Assembly: GCF_014191715.1 (NCBI RefSeq)
Contig: NZ_JACHWY010000003.1
Coordinates: 1-64,000, forward strand
DNA: 64,000 nt
Source: Litorivivens lipolytica
GTDB taxonomy: Bacteria > Pseudomonadota > Gammaproteobacteria > Pseudomonadales > Spongiibacteraceae
Direction of reading: 5' to 3'
The position numbers were made by a program, and so were the translations under genes. Below the pieces are notes generated by a model. The model ran no database searches. It was not told the origin of the DNA and saw only the letters and a program-made list of their open reading frames with translations. Shown in pieces: positions 43,202 through 53,121 of the stretch. The number at the start of each line of letters is the position of its first letter. Positions within the stretch are counted from its first letter, which is position 1.

Positions 43202-43915
43202 TTAAAGCGACCGCTGATTTACCCGCTGACTGACCTGCTCAGCACTTTCGACCCGCTCGGAATAGCGATCAACAAAATAGTCTTTGTTATCGCGTAGCAG
43301 CAAAGTGAACTTCATCAGCTCTTCCATTACATCGACAATCCGGTTGTAGTAAGCCGATGGCTTCATCCGGTTGTTGTCATCAAACTCGAGAAATGCCTTC
43401 GCCACAGATGACTGATTGGGAATCGTCACCATCCGCATCCAGCGACCGAGAATACGCATCTGATTGACCGCATTGAATGACTGCGAGCCTCCGGAGACTT
43501 CCATCACCGCTAGGGTTTTACCCTGCGTCGGACGCACGCCACCCAGATTGAGCGGCACCCAGTCAATCTGACTCTTCAGAATGCCGGTCATGGCACCGTG
43601 GCGCTCGGGCGAACACCAGACCTGCCCTTCAGACCACATCATCAGCTCACGCAGTTCCTGAACCTTCGGGTGATCCTCTTCGCCCGAATCCGGCTGCGGC
43701 AAACCGGCAGGATTAAAAATCCGCGTTTCGGCGCCAAAGGTTTCCAGCAGTCGCGCACACTCCTCGACCACCATCCGGCTGAACGAGCGCTCGCGCAGTG
43801 ATCCGTAGAGCAACAGAATGCGTGGCTTGTGGCTGGAATACTCGCGGGCAAACTCAGCAACACCAGGTGTTCTGAGTTGTTTCGGCTCAATGTTGGGCAA
43901 AGTGATATCGGACAT
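43202..43915 (-). CDS. arsH: ArsH NADPH-dependent FMN reductase
   Basis: 237 residues. [20 protein letters not shown] is the FMN phosphate loop; [38 protein letters not shown] and [20 protein letters not shown] are ArsH hallmarks. ArsH oxidises trivalent organoarsenicals and serves as an NADPH:FMN oxidoreductase. Its ATG overlaps the arsC stop (TAATG), so translation is coupled. Confidence 0.94.
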   Translation of the reverse strand: MSDITLPNIEPKQLRTPGVAEFAREYSSHKPRILLLYGSLRERSFSRMVVEECARLLETFGAETRIFNPAGLPQPDSGEEDHPKVQELRELMMWSEGQVWCSPERHGAMTGILKSQIDWVPLNLGGVRPTQGKTLAVMEVSGGSQSFNAVNQMRILGRWMRMVTIPNQSSVAKAFLEFDDNNRMKPSAYYNRIVDVMEELMKFTLLLRDNKDYFVDRYSERVESAEQVSQRVNQRSL

Positions 43916-44385
43916 TACTGCGCTCCCAGTGCTGCCAAGGCGTTTCGCAGTGATTCCCGATCGTGCTGCTCAACCGCCAGTGTTGCGAGCTTCGACACGC
44001 GACGCTCAATCTCATCAATACAGGCCATAAAGGCTTGCTCTTTTTCAGTCTCACTACCGTCAACCTTGGACGGATCTTCCAGCCCCCAATGCACTTTCAG
44101 GCTTTTGCCGAAGTAGACCGGGCAGGATTCGCCTGCCGCCGAATCGCATACGGTAATCACCAGATCCGGCGCGTACGCCTCGAAATCGTCCCAGGATTGA
44201 CTCTGCAAACCCTCGGTGGCGTAGCCGCGCTGCTGCAGGTAGCGCAGCGACAGCGGATGCACTTCGCCCGCCGGCTGACTGCCGGCACTTTTTGCCTCAA
44301 GCAAACCCCGAGCATTCTGGTTGGTGATGGCTTCCGACAGAATGCTGCGGCAGCGGTTGTGAGTGCAGATAAACAGGATTTTCAA
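43915..44385 (-). CDS. arsC: Arsenate reductase, low-molecular-weight phosphatase type
   Basis: 156 residues. [15 protein letters not shown] holds the Cx5R phosphatase loop with catalytic Cys 7; [19 protein letters not shown] provides the two further Cys (about 82 and 90) of the thioredoxin-linked relay. It reduces arsenate to arsenite for export by ACR3. The upstream arsR stop is nine bases away. Confidence 0.93.
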   Translation of the reverse strand: MKILFICTHNRCRSILSEAITNQNARGLLEAKSAGSQPAGEVHPLSLRYLQQRGYATEGLQSQSWDDFEAYAPDLVITVCDSAAGESCPVYFGKSLKVHWGLEDPSKVDGSETEKEQAFMACIDEIERRVSKLATLAVEQHDRESLRNALAALGAQ

Positions 44386-44394
44386 AACAGATCC

Positions 44395-44724
44395 TCAACA
44401 GCAGCGCGCGCGCAACAGGGGTTTGATCCGCTTCAGCGCGGTTTTGAAATAGGCGGTGTTGTGTTCGGCGGCGCTGGTCAGAACCTCGCGTGCCCATTCA
44501 GGAAGTGTGGGATGAATGCGGTAGTACACCCATTTACCCCGGCGCTCATCCTGTACGATGCCGCACTTGCGCAGCTCGGCCAGATGGCGGGATATCTTGG
44601 GCTGGTCCAGCTCCAGCGCCTCCATCAGATCGCAAACGCAGACCTCTTCCACCGCGCTGATCAGTAGCAGGGATTTGAGGCGAGTATCATCGGAGAGACA
44701 TTTAAAAAAAGTTAGGGGCGTCAC
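44395..44724 (-). CDS. arsR: ArsR-family arsenic-responsive repressor
   Basis: 109 residues. Winged helix with EEVCVCDLMEALELDQPKIS, containing the ELCVCDL-type As(III) site (Cys-Val-Cys), then RHLAELRKCGIVQDERRGKW and VYYRIHP. A C-terminal Cys pair (RCC) could add metal ligands. It represses the ars operon until arsenite binds, and is the first gene of the cluster. Confidence 0.94.
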   Translation of the reverse strand: MTPLTFFKCLSDDTRLKSLLLISAVEEVCVCDLMEALELDQPKISRHLAELRKCGIVQDERRGKWVYYRIHPTLPEWAREVLTSAAEHNTAYFKTALKRIKPLLRARCC

Positions 44725-44739
44725 GGCAACACATACGAT

Positions 44740-44755
44740 TTAACACATATGTTAA
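44740..44755. promoter_or_regulatory. Probable ArsR operator
   Basis: TTAAC and GTTAA form a dyad around ACATAT, 15 bases upstream of arsR and within an AT-rich promoter-like stretch (TTAATATTCGCATATAT follows). Position and symmetry fit an ArsR/SmtB operator. Confidence 0.5.
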
Positions 44756-44807
44756 TATTCGCATATATCTTCTGGCGAAGCCAGCCCTTTGGCGAGGGGC
44801 TAGGGTT

Positions 44808-45224
44808 CTAGCCTTCGGGCTGGGTATCGAGCTGACTCAGGCTATCGTCCAGACGCGTCCAGGGTGCTTTTTTGCTGACCCAGAAGTGAGCCTCGGGCAC
44901 AAAGGCTTCGGGGTTGTCGAGGGTGCCGGGCGTGAACACCAGTGTTCCGGGGTAAGCATCCACGCGCTCACCCACAGGCGTGCCACATACCCCGCAGAAT
45001 AGATGCTGTTTGCGATTGCCGGAATCACCGTTGGTTTCATAGATTGAGAGATCACCTGTCATCGAGGTTTGATCTTCCAGCACCACAAACCCGGCACCGA
45101 CCGCGCCGTAAAGTTTGCGGCAATCCCCACAGTGGCAGAAATGCGGCGCAATCAGTTCAGAGCTGGTTTCAAAGCGAAACTGCCCACATAAACAACCACC
45201 GGTTGTTTTGTTTTCCATACTCAC
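44808..45224 (-). CDS. GFA/CENP-V family zinc protein
   Basis: 138 residues. Zinc ligands are visible: GGCLCGQFRFE, HFCHCGDCRKLYGA and FCGVCGTPVG. This is the GFA (glutathione-dependent formaldehyde-activating) domain. Most members have unproven substrates, so the name does not imply formaldehyde metabolism. A second ATG two codons in is equally possible as the start. It lies just downstream of the FMO gene and may be co-transcribed. Confidence 0.9.
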   Translation of the reverse strand: MSMENKTTGGCLCGQFRFETSSELIAPHFCHCGDCRKLYGAVGAGFVVLEDQTSMTGDLSIYETNGDSGNRKQHLFCGVCGTPVGERVDAYPGTLVFTPGTLDNPEAFVPEAHFWVSKKAPWTRLDDSLSQLDTQPEG

Positions 45225-45250
45225 ACCCCGCGCAGTAGATTTTAGGTTCT

Positions 45251-46708
45251 TTAGCTTAACTGGTAGTCATCCAGAGTACTTTGCTCCTGTATCTTTCGGT
45301 ATTCCGCATAGTTTCCGGGAAACAGAAAGGGAGCATGGCCCGACGCATCACGATAGTAACTGTTGCAAGTGCTCGCGCCCCAGGAAAACCGGGCAAAGCG
45401 ATCAGCCATCCACTCGTTGTAGCGCTCAAAGACATCGCGCTTCACCGCAGCCACCTTGCGACCGCTGCGTTGCAGTTCGCCCAGCAGACGCACAATGGTT
45501 TCAACATTCTTTTCTACCGACAGAAAATACGACACATTCAACACAACCCCGTTGGGGCCAACGGCAAAAAAGTAATTGGGGAAGTCCGGCACCGCAATGC
45601 CTTTGTGAGAGCGAGGATCGGCGGCCATCACCTCGCCCATGACTTTGCCATCGACACCACGCACATCAATACGATCAAAGTCCTGAATCCGATAACCGGT
45701 GCAGTAGATAATCACATCGGCATCGACGACCTTGCCGCTACTGGTAACGATTCCGGTCGCGGTGACTTCTTTCAAACCTTCCGCAATCAGGTCAACGTTG
45801 CCGCGATTCAAAGTGGGATAGAAATCGTCGGATACCAGACCGCGTTTACAGCCATAGGGCGTATCAGGAATCAAGGCTTCCTGAAGTGCAGGATCGTCTA
45901 CCGAGCGACGGATAAACTTCTTCACCATCTCCTCGAATTGCCCTTGCCGGGCATGGCCGTTGGTGACGGCATACTCCACCTGCCCCATCAGCAAACCCTG
46001 CCATTTGCGCAGCAGCGTCAGCAGAACGGGGAATCGACGAAACAGGGAACGCTGAAAGGCCGAGTAAGGCTTGTTATTGCGCGGCATAATCCAGTTGGCA
46101 GAACGCTGCAGTACCGTCAGATGCCCAGCGACTTTCGCCACGTTTGGTACGATTTGAATAGCGCTCGCTGCCGAACCGACGACCACCACGTGTTTACCCG
46201 TCAAATCCACGTCGTGATTCCAGCGGGTGCCGTGCCAGCTATCCCCTTTGAATAGATCCCTTCCCGGAACATTGGGATACAAGGGGGTATGCTGGTTCCC
46301 CATGGCATTTATTATGGCGTCGAACCGATGACGCTCACCCTTCTCCGTGGTCAGCTCCCACACGCCCTCCTCTTGAAAGTGGGCGCTCACAATACGCGTA
46401 TTCAGCTGCAAGTGAGGCTCCACCCCAAACTCTCTGGCACAGCGCGCCAGGTAGGCCTGAATTTCAGCGTGACCGACAAAAGTTTCTGACCAATCCGGGT
46501 TAGGCGCATAGGAAAAGGTATACGAATGAGCCCACACATCGCAGGCCAGACCCGGATAGTTGTGCAAGCGCCAGGTTCCACCGGGTGCATCCAAAGCATC
46601 AAACACCGTGAACTCGGAGAAGCCCTTATCGAGTAACTCCTTACCTGCCGCAATACCTGCGGGACCCGCACCAATGATCGCGATGCGCAGTGATTGCTCT
46701 TTCCCCAT
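45251..46708 (-). CDS. Flavin-containing monooxygenase, Baeyer-Villiger type
   Basis: About 485 residues. The start is set at ATG 46708 with GAGGC just upstream. FAD fold IAIIGAGPAGIAAGKELLDK, APGGTWR, the BVMO fingerprint FxGxxxHxxxW seen as FKGDSWHGTRW, NADPH fold VVVVGSAASAIQIVPNVA, and IIYCTGY near the end. BVMOs insert oxygen next to ketones to form esters or lactones. The divergent neighbour, a TonB receptor 150 bases away, may import its substrate. Cyclic ketones or steroids are plausible but unproven. Confidence 0.93.
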   Translation of the reverse strand: MGKEQSLRIAIIGAGPAGIAAGKELLDKGFSEFTVFDALDAPGGTWRLHNYPGLACDVWAHSYTFSYAPNPDWSETFVGHAEIQAYLARCAREFGVEPHLQLNTRIVSAHFQEEGVWELTTEKGERHRFDAIINAMGNQHTPLYPNVPGRDLFKGDSWHGTRWNHDVDLTGKHVVVVGSAASAIQIVPNVAKVAGHLTVLQRSANWIMPRNNKPYSAFQRSLFRRFPVLLTLLRKWQGLLMGQVEYAVTNGHARQGQFEEMVKKFIRRSVDDPALQEALIPDTPYGCKRGLVSDDFYPTLNRGNVDLIAEGLKEVTATGIVTSSGKVVDADVIIYCTGYRIQDFDRIDVRGVDGKVMGEVMAADPRSHKGIAVPDFPNYFFAVGPNGVVLNVSYFLSVEKNVETIVRLLGELQRSGRKVAAVKRDVFERYNEWMADRFARFSWGASTCNSYYRDASGHAPFLFPGNYAEYRKIQEQSTLDDYQLS

Positions 46709-46860
46709 ACAGCCTCTTCCAAAAAAAGGTAACACGTGTGTAAGATTCTAAACAGGAGTACCAATGTGCCACAAGTTACGCATTTGTCACCCACCTGGTG
46801 ACAAGGCCCTCTAGGATGAAACCATAACGATAAAAGCTGACGCATCAGAGGTGCATCCCC

Positions 46861-49434
46861 ATGGAGAAAGCGTTTCGCAATCTGAGCCTGATGGCGGCAC
46901 TCAGCCTGCCGGCAACAGAATTACTGGCCGCAAGCGGCATACTGGAGGAGGTGCTGGTCACGGCGCGCAAGCGCAGCGAGAGCATGCAGGACATTCCCAT
47001 TGCGGTGAGCGCTATTAGCGGTGAAGACCTGCGTGAACGCGGTATCGCCAACACCGCCGAACTAACCAAATCGGTGCCGAGCCTTGAAATCCGCAAGGGG
47101 CAGGCCAACCAGATTTATATTCGCGGCATCGGTGAGCGCACCGGTTTTGCCCGGGTCGATCCGACAGTCGGTGTTTATCTCGACGATCTGTTTTTGCCAC
47201 GCTCTGATGGCCAGTTACTCGACACCGTGGACATTGCCAGCATTCAGGTTCTGCGCGGACCGCAAGGCACGCTTTTTGGCAAGAACACGACCGGCGGCGC
47301 CATGGTCGTCAGCTTGAGAAAACCCGATGACAGTTACGAGGCCTATGTGGAAGCCGGCATCGGCAGCTACAACCACCGCCGCTTCAAGGCAGGTTTCAAT
47401 CTGCCAATTTCAGACACCTTTTTTACCCGAACCGCCGTACACGTGACCAAAGACGATGGTTACTTTGAGAATATCGGCCAGAACGGACGCGGCAATCCGA
47501 GCAACGACCGACAGGCCTTTCTGTTTCAGACCCGCTGGGAGCCCTCGGCCACATTTAGCCTCGACACCCAGACTTTCGTTGGGAAAATCCGGGAAAACCT
47601 TGCCGGCATCAACTGCAGCATCCCCACCAAAGACTCGCTCTATTACGAGGGCTTGTGGGTCGCTCATCCAGGGGACACTGATCCATCCAACCTTCGGGCC
47701 TTTGAAGAAAACTGTAACGCCAACTCCCGCGACCGACTGGGGGATTTAACGGCCAATCAAGGCCCCAACCCGCGTTTGGAAAAGGATCTGGATACTTACC
47801 TGTTCGGCACCACGGCCACTTGGGAGCTTAGCGAGAGCCTGCAATTAAAAACCATCGTTGGGCTTCGCAGCGAAAAGGAAGGTCCCATTCAAGCCAGTGA
47901 TCCCGATGGCGGCCCGGCCTTGTGGAGCAGCTACATCAACACCGAAGACAGCGACCGCCGCTCCTACAGCCTGGAATTTCAGCTCAATGGCTCCAATGCT
48001 GACCAGAGTTTGCGCTACACGGTAGGTCTGTTTGGCATGCGTGAAACCAATAGCGAGAACTTTACGGTGTCCAATGTGTTTCGTGGTCTCGACAGCACCA
48101 CACTGGGTGATCTGGCCGCCGGTAGGACACCCTCTCGACCACCGCCCACCGGAACGGTACCGCTGGTCGGCTTTATCGGCTCACCACTCGTGATCTCGGA
48201 TTTCGCACTGGAGAACGAGACCACGGCGCTGTTCGCACAGGTCTCGTACGACGTGACTGCCCAGCTCGAACTCACCCTGGGCTATCGCTTCACCAACGAA
48301 AAACGGCACTCGGAACTGGATACCCTTGAAGCCGACATGGCCGCTATCGAGAGTCGATTGCTGGCCAGCAACGCGTTTGGCGCCCCTCGGAGTGCGGGCG
48401 CCTTCGGAGCAGGAGCGGGCGGCTTTTACCCCTACCTGGGCCCACTGCGCTGGCTGGATGACCCTGTCAGCATTGCTGCGGCGCTTTTCCCTGACGCCGA
48501 TGGTGATGCTTTGCTCGATTATCCCATCGACCCCAACAGCGCTCGCTCAGACGAGCGCGAAGAAACCTTTCGACAGAGCACGCCTATGGTATCGCTGTCA
48601 TACCACCTGTCGGATGACTGGCTGCAAGACTCCTTTTTCAGTAGTGCCCTGCTCTACGCAACCTGGAGTCGTGGTTTTAAATCGGGTTTCTTTGAACCCA
48701 GAGGGATTGATGGCTTGCAGCGCATCGAACCTGAAGTTGTTACCAATCACGAGATTGGCTTTAAGGTTGATGCGTTTGAGCGAAGTCTCCGTTTGAACGG
48801 CGCCATCTACATGATGGACTACGAAGACCAACAACTCATCGCGGTGGGATCAGACTCTGCACAAAACGTCGCCGTGGTATTTGGCAACGCCGGTCAGTCT
48901 CGCATTACCGGGTTTGAACTGGAAATGCTCTGGCTGCCAAGCCCAGCCTTGCAGATCAATGCCAGCTTCAGCGCCAACGACTACGAGTTTCTGGAATTTA
49001 ACGAGCTGGATCTGGCAGCAGCCCTGACCGGACAGGAAAAAGTTGTGGATCGCACCGACGAAACCTTCCCGGTGTCTCCCGAGCGATCCGGTGCCCTCGG
49101 GATACAGTACCAGTGGGCGCCCGACTGGGGGGCCATCACCGCCCGCCTGGATGCCAGCTACAAGAGCGATATTTTTTACGGTTTCGACCCCGGTTCCTAT
49201 CGCGCTTTCGAACGCTCGACCGAAAGCGCAGGTCAGCCGGCCTATACCCTGCTCGACGCGCGCTTTACCTGGCAAAATCCTGAGGGCGACACCACGGTAT
49301 CGCTATGGCTGAAAAATCTGGCGGATGAGCGCTATCGTATCGGCGTTGTAGCGGTAGCCGATTCTTCCGGTACCTTTAATGAAAGCTGGGGCGAGCCGCG
49401 CATGATGGGCCTGGATATTCGCTACAGCTTCTGA
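46861..49434 (+). CDS. TonB-dependent outer-membrane receptor
   Basis: 857 residues. GAGGTG precedes ATG 46861. A short signal peptide leads to ILEEVLVTARKRSESMQDIP, a TonB box-like and plug start. The plug has RGIGERTGFARVDPTVGVYL and VLRGPQGTLFGKNTTGGAM; the barrel ends in LDIRYSF with the terminal Phe. Its plug resembles that of the receptor at 20916, so they are paralogous subfamily members. Divergent to the BVMO gene, suggesting uptake of that enzyme's substrate. Confidence 0.94.
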   Translation: MEKAFRNLSLMAALSLPATELLAASGILEEVLVTARKRSESMQDIPIAVSAISGEDLRERGIANTAELTKSVPSLEIRKGQANQIYIRGIGERTGFARVDPTVGVYLDDLFLPRSDGQLLDTVDIASIQVLRGPQGTLFGKNTTGGAMVVSLRKPDDSYEAYVEAGIGSYNHRRFKAGFNLPISDTFFTRTAVHVTKDDGYFENIGQNGRGNPSNDRQAFLFQTRWEPSATFSLDTQTFVGKIRENLAGINCSIPTKDSLYYEGLWVAHPGDTDPSNLRAFEENCNANSRDRLGDLTANQGPNPRLEKDLDTYLFGTTATWELSESLQLKTIVGLRSEKEGPIQASDPDGGPALWSSYINTEDSDRRSYSLEFQLNGSNADQSLRYTVGLFGMRETNSENFTVSNVFRGLDSTTLGDLAAGRTPSRPPPTGTVPLVGFIGSPLVISDFALENETTALFAQVSYDVTAQLELTLGYRFTNEKRHSELDTLEADMAAIESRLLASNAFGAPRSAGAFGAGAGGFYPYLGPLRWLDDPVSIAAALFPDADGDALLDYPIDPNSARSDEREETFRQSTPMVSLSYHLSDDWLQDSFFSSALLYATWSRGFKSGFFEPRGIDGLQRIEPEVVTNHEIGFKVDAFERSLRLNGAIYMMDYEDQQLIAVGSDSAQNVAVVFGNAGQSRITGFELEMLWLPSPALQINASFSANDYEFLEFNELDLAAALTGQEKVVDRTDETFPVSPERSGALGIQYQWAPDWGAITARLDASYKSDIFYGFDPGSYRAFERSTESAGQPAYTLLDARFTWQNPEGDTTVSLWLKNLADERYRIGVVAVADSSGTFNESWGEPRMMGLDIRYSF

Positions 49435-49469
49435 TGTCGCACCGGTCGATTAGGTCGTAAACTCACGCC

Positions 49470-50675
49470 ATGATCGACATAAAAAGCAAAACAGACCTGC
49501 AGCGCCTGCAAAGGCTGGCGCTGAATCGTCAGGGGTTAACCCAGAGTCAGCCCTTTGGACGCGGCCTGCAGGGGGCGCGCAAGGCCGTTGAACACCTCGG
49601 CTATATTCAGATTGATACCATCTCTGTGGTTGAGCGCGCTCATCACCATGTCTTGTATTCACGCGTTCCGGGCTATCAGCCAGAGATGCTTAACAAGCTG
49701 CTTCGTGAACAGCATATTTTTGAGTATTGGTCCCACGCAGCGGCTTTTCTGCCGATTCGGGATTTTCGCTTTTCCCTGCCTTATAAACACGCCATCAAAA
49801 GCGGGCAGGTTCACTGGTTTAAAACACCCGACAAAAAACTGATGCGCGAAGTCCTCGCCCGGATTCGCAGCGACGGCCCTTTACGCTCTCGCGATCTGGA
49901 ACAGGCAAGCGGCAAACGTGCGGGCTGGTGGGATTGGAAACCCGCGAAAAAAGCGCTGGAACAACTTTATATGCAGGGCGATCTAATGGTCGCCAGCCGC
50001 GAGGGTTTTGAGAAAGTCTACGACCTGTCCGAGAGAGTGCTGCCTGAAGGTATCGATACTCGAAACCCGACACCGGAAGCCTTCGCAGAACACCTACTGA
50101 ATCAGCAACTGGCCTGCCACGGCCTCGTCACACTGAAAGGCCTAACCTACCTGCGCCGGGATACAGCCTTGCGAACAGCAATGAAATCACTGGTAGCAGC
50201 ACGCCTGACGGAGGGGAGCCTTGACGAGCTGAGACCCCCGTCGGGAGAAATTTTCTTTGCTGCACATGATGCGCTTGACCACAAGTCGGCGCGTACTCGC
50301 TCCGAGCTACAAATACTTTCTCCGTTTGATAACGCGGTTATACAGCGCGACCGCCTGAAGGCACTGTTTGATTTTGACTATCAGATTGAGTGCTACGTGC
50401 CGGAGGCTAAACGACAGTACGGCTATTTCTGCCTGCCGCTGTTATACCGGAATACCTTCGTCGGGCGCATGGATTGCAAGGCCCATCGCAAAAGCCGCAC
50501 ATTGGAGATAAAAGCGCTACACTTTGAGCAGAATACGGATGATGCCTTGCTGGACGCACTCGCGGCCACCTTGAAACGCTTTAGTGGCTTCCAGCAGTGC
50601 GATGTCATCGAACTGACGGCACGCTCCGCGGTCACTCAGCCTCTGCGAGCGGCATTACAAGCCCTCGATCACTAA
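49470..50675 (+). CDS. ycaQ: YcaQ-type winged-helix DNA glycosylase
   Basis: 401 residues. RLALNRQGLTQSQPFGRGL, HLGYIQIDTISVVERAHHHV, IFEYWSHAAAFLPIRDFRF and LSPFDNAVIQRDRL match the HTH_42 / YcaQ (AlkX) family. These proteins unhook interstrand crosslinks, with the QxD/QxQ catalytic stretch (here IQIDTI). It lies 69 bases upstream of dbpA. The three proposed repair genes in the window (this, the MGMT and the SOS pair) are not clustered. Confidence 0.9.
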   Translation: MIDIKSKTDLQRLQRLALNRQGLTQSQPFGRGLQGARKAVEHLGYIQIDTISVVERAHHHVLYSRVPGYQPEMLNKLLREQHIFEYWSHAAAFLPIRDFRFSLPYKHAIKSGQVHWFKTPDKKLMREVLARIRSDGPLRSRDLEQASGKRAGWWDWKPAKKALEQLYMQGDLMVASREGFEKVYDLSERVLPEGIDTRNPTPEAFAEHLLNQQLACHGLVTLKGLTYLRRDTALRTAMKSLVAARLTEGSLDELRPPSGEIFFAAHDALDHKSARTRSELQILSPFDNAVIQRDRLKALFDFDYQIECYVPEAKRQYGYFCLPLLYRNTFVGRMDCKAHRKSRTLEIKALHFEQNTDDALLDALAATLKRFSGFQQCDVIELTARSAVTQPLRAALQALDH

Positions 50676-50744
50676 AACCAACTCGAATCAGCACGGGCTG
50701 GGCTAAACTGCTAGAATGCCGCCCCCGCGACCAAGGACCAGCCC

Positions 50745-52130
50745 GTGTCAGCCTCCAGCTTCAGCAATCTACCCCTGCACGCCGACCTGCTCGAAAATCT
50801 GAGCACTCTTGGCTATACCTCGATGACACCTATTCAGGCTCAAAGCCTGCCGCCTGTCCTAGCGGGCAAGGACGTGATCGCCCGCGCCAAAACAGGTTCT
50901 GGAAAAACTGCAGCCTTCGGTTTGGGCCTGCTGAACCGGCTGGAGGTGAAACGCTTTCGAGTGCAGTCGCTGGTACTGTGTCCGACGCGGGAGCTGGCAG
51001 ATCAGGTGGCGGTGGAAATTCGCCGACTGGCGCGCGGCATCCACAATATCAAGGTGCTCACACTCTGCGGTGGCACGGCTTTCGGCCCGCAGCTGGGATC
51101 GCTGGAACACGGCGCCCATATTATTGTGGGCACACCGGGCCGGGTGGAAGAACATCTGCGCAAGGGCTCCCTGAAAACCCGCGACATCAATTGTTTTGTA
51201 TTAGACGAAGCAGACCGCATGCTCGATATGGGCTTTGAGGAAACCCTCGACAAGATCATCGCCCAGCTACCGAAAAAGCGTCAGAATCTATTATTCAGCG
51301 CCACCTACCCCGATGCGATTCAGGCCATGGCCAGCCGAGTTCTGACCGAGCCGACGATGATTACCGTCGACACCGGCCACGATGCACAGAGCATTCCCGA
51401 AAACTTCTATCAGATTGAAAGCAATGACGAACGCCGTGCCGCACTTCGACTATTATTGCTGGAATACCAACCCCAGTCGGCGGTGGTGTTTTGCAACACC
51501 AAACAGGAAGTCCGCACGGTGGCGGAACAGCTTAAGAACTGGGGCTTTAGTGTACTGGCCTTGCACGGCGATCTGGAACAGCGCGAACGGGATGAAATGC
51601 TGGCACGTTTTGCCAACAAGAGTGCGACCGTGCTAGTGGCTACGGATGTGGCTGCACGGGGTTTGGATATTGATGACGTGGAAGTCGTGGTCAATTATCA
51701 GGTAGCTCATGACCCGGAAGTACACACCCACCGTGTGGGTCGCACCGGCCGTGCAGGTAGTCAGGGGCTCGCGCTAACGCTGTTCAGCGCGCGCGAGGCC
51801 CACAAGGTCGCGGCCCTGCAAATAGATGTTGATCCAATTGCCGAGGCCCGCCCGCTGCCGTCGTCATCTGTATTAAAGCGGGAGCCACCGCAACCGCCCA
51901 TGGTGACTCTGCAGATCGACGGGGGTAAGAAACAGAAGCTGCGACCCGGCGATATTCTCGGCGCCCTGACCGGTGACGGCGGTATTGAAGGCAGCGCCGT
52001 GGGCAAGATTCAGATCTTCGACAACCGCAGCTATCTTGCGGTTACGCGCAAGCGGGCAAATCAGGCCTATAACCAAATTGCTCAGGGCAAAATGAAAGGC
52101 CGCAAATTCCGGCTTCGCAAAATCACCTGA
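50745..52130 (+). CDS. dbpA: ATP-dependent RNA helicase DbpA
   Basis: 461 residues, starting at GTG. Q motif (FSNLPLHADLLENLSTLGYT), ARAKTGSGKTAAF (Walker A), PTRELADQ, DEADRMLDMGFEE, SATYP, then VATDVAARGLDIDDV and HRVGRTGRAG. The C-terminal DbpA RNA-binding domain, LRPGDILGALTGDGGIEGSA, recognises 23S rRNA hairpin 92. It works in assembly of the large ribosomal subunit. Confidence 0.96.
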   Translation: MSASSFSNLPLHADLLENLSTLGYTSMTPIQAQSLPPVLAGKDVIARAKTGSGKTAAFGLGLLNRLEVKRFRVQSLVLCPTRELADQVAVEIRRLARGIHNIKVLTLCGGTAFGPQLGSLEHGAHIIVGTPGRVEEHLRKGSLKTRDINCFVLDEADRMLDMGFEETLDKIIAQLPKKRQNLLFSATYPDAIQAMASRVLTEPTMITVDTGHDAQSIPENFYQIESNDERRAALRLLLLEYQPQSAVVFCNTKQEVRTVAEQLKNWGFSVLALHGDLEQRERDEMLARFANKSATVLVATDVAARGLDIDDVEVVVNYQVAHDPEVHTHRVGRTGRAGSQGLALTLFSAREAHKVAALQIDVDPIAEARPLPSSSVLKREPPQPPMVTLQIDGGKKQKLRPGDILGALTGDGGIEGSAVGKIQIFDNRSYLAVTRKRANQAYNQIAQGKMKGRKFRLRKIT

Positions 52131-53000
52131 TCAGCCCTCTCGATCTTGCCGCGCTGCTTCCCAGCCGATCAAGGCCGATTTGCGCGGCGCTCCCCAGCGA
52201 TACCCACCAAAATGACCGCTAGCCTGAATCACGCGATGGCAAGGGATTATCACTGCAACCGGATTGCTGCCTATCGCCGTTCCTACCGCCCGCGATGCCG
52301 AGGGCTGACCGATCTGGCTGGCCAGGGCGCCGTAAGTGGCGAGCTGCCCTTCGGGGATGCGAAGCAAACTTTCCCACACCTTCAACTGGAAAGGCGTACC
52401 TTTGAGGTGGAGTTTAATCTCTGAAGGATTCGCCAAACCCTGCTGAAAAAAGCTTATGGCGTTTTTTATATGGGCACTGCGAAACTGTTGGAAGCGAGCA
52501 TTCGGGAAACGGGCTAGCAGTTCTTCAAGCGCCTGATCCTTATCGTCAAAGAACATTAAGTGGCAGATACCCCTTGGGGTGGCAGCTGCCAGCAGCGAGC
52601 CAAAGGGACTGGCTTCATAGCTGTAGTCAATCGTCAGTTGCTCCCCGCCGCGAGCAAACTCCCCCGGCGTCATACCCTCGATCGACACAAATAGATCGTG
52701 CAGCCGGCCGCTACCGGAAAGCCCCGCAATGTGCGCGGCTTCCATAACAGAAGCCCCTTGCTGCGCCAGTATCGCTTTGGCATGTGACAAACTCAGGTAC
52801 TGGATAAATTTTTTCGGGCTGACACCGGCCCAGTCGGTAAACAAGCGCTGAAAGTGCGATGGACTCAGATTGACAATAGCAGCGAGCCTATCGAGTGAAG
52901 GCTGCTCTCGATGGTGAATCAGAAGGTATTCAATGGCTTTCTCTACCCGCTGATAATTCATCTGGTTGGAGTTTACTTTTACCGAACGAAGAGCAACCAT
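52131..53000 (-). CDS. AraC-type regulator fused to methylated-DNA cysteine methyltransferase
   Basis: 289 residues. Residues 16-110: AraC helix-turn-helix pair (LDRLAAIVNLSPSHFQRLF, AAHIAGLSGSGRLHDLFVSI). Residues 130-289: MGMT with VWESLLRIPEGQLATYGALA, SRAVGTAIGSNPVAVIIPCH and the acceptor Cys in PCHR (254). It is an Ada-like protein without the N-terminal Ada zinc domain, so it repairs O6-alkylguanine and may regulate transcription. The start at 53000 or at an internal ATG 13 codons in is unsettled. It converges on dbpA with no spacing. Confidence 0.92.
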   Translation of the reverse strand: MVALRSVKVNSNQMNYQRVEKAIEYLLIHHREQPSLDRLAAIVNLSPSHFQRLFTDWAGVSPKKFIQYLSLSHAKAILAQQGASVMEAAHIAGLSGSGRLHDLFVSIEGMTPGEFARGGEQLTIDYSYEASPFGSLLAAATPRGICHLMFFDDKDQALEELLARFPNARFQQFRSAHIKNAISFFQQGLANPSEIKLHLKGTPFQLKVWESLLRIPEGQLATYGALASQIGQPSASRAVGTAIGSNPVAVIIPCHRVIQASGHFGGYRWGAPRKSALIGWEAARQDREG

Positions 53001-53121
53001 AGCGACCCGTCTATACAGAAACTCCAGCTACTGTATACCACTCCAAAAATGTGGGCGACCCGGTTCTTGCGAACTCCGGCGTCTAAATATTGCCTCTGAA
53101 CAAAACAGAAGGGTCTTAGTT

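Noticed and set aside
45281-46255. 324-codon plus-strand frame opposite the BVMO
   Set aside because: Shadow frame; the minus strand carries the full FAD/NADPH motifs.
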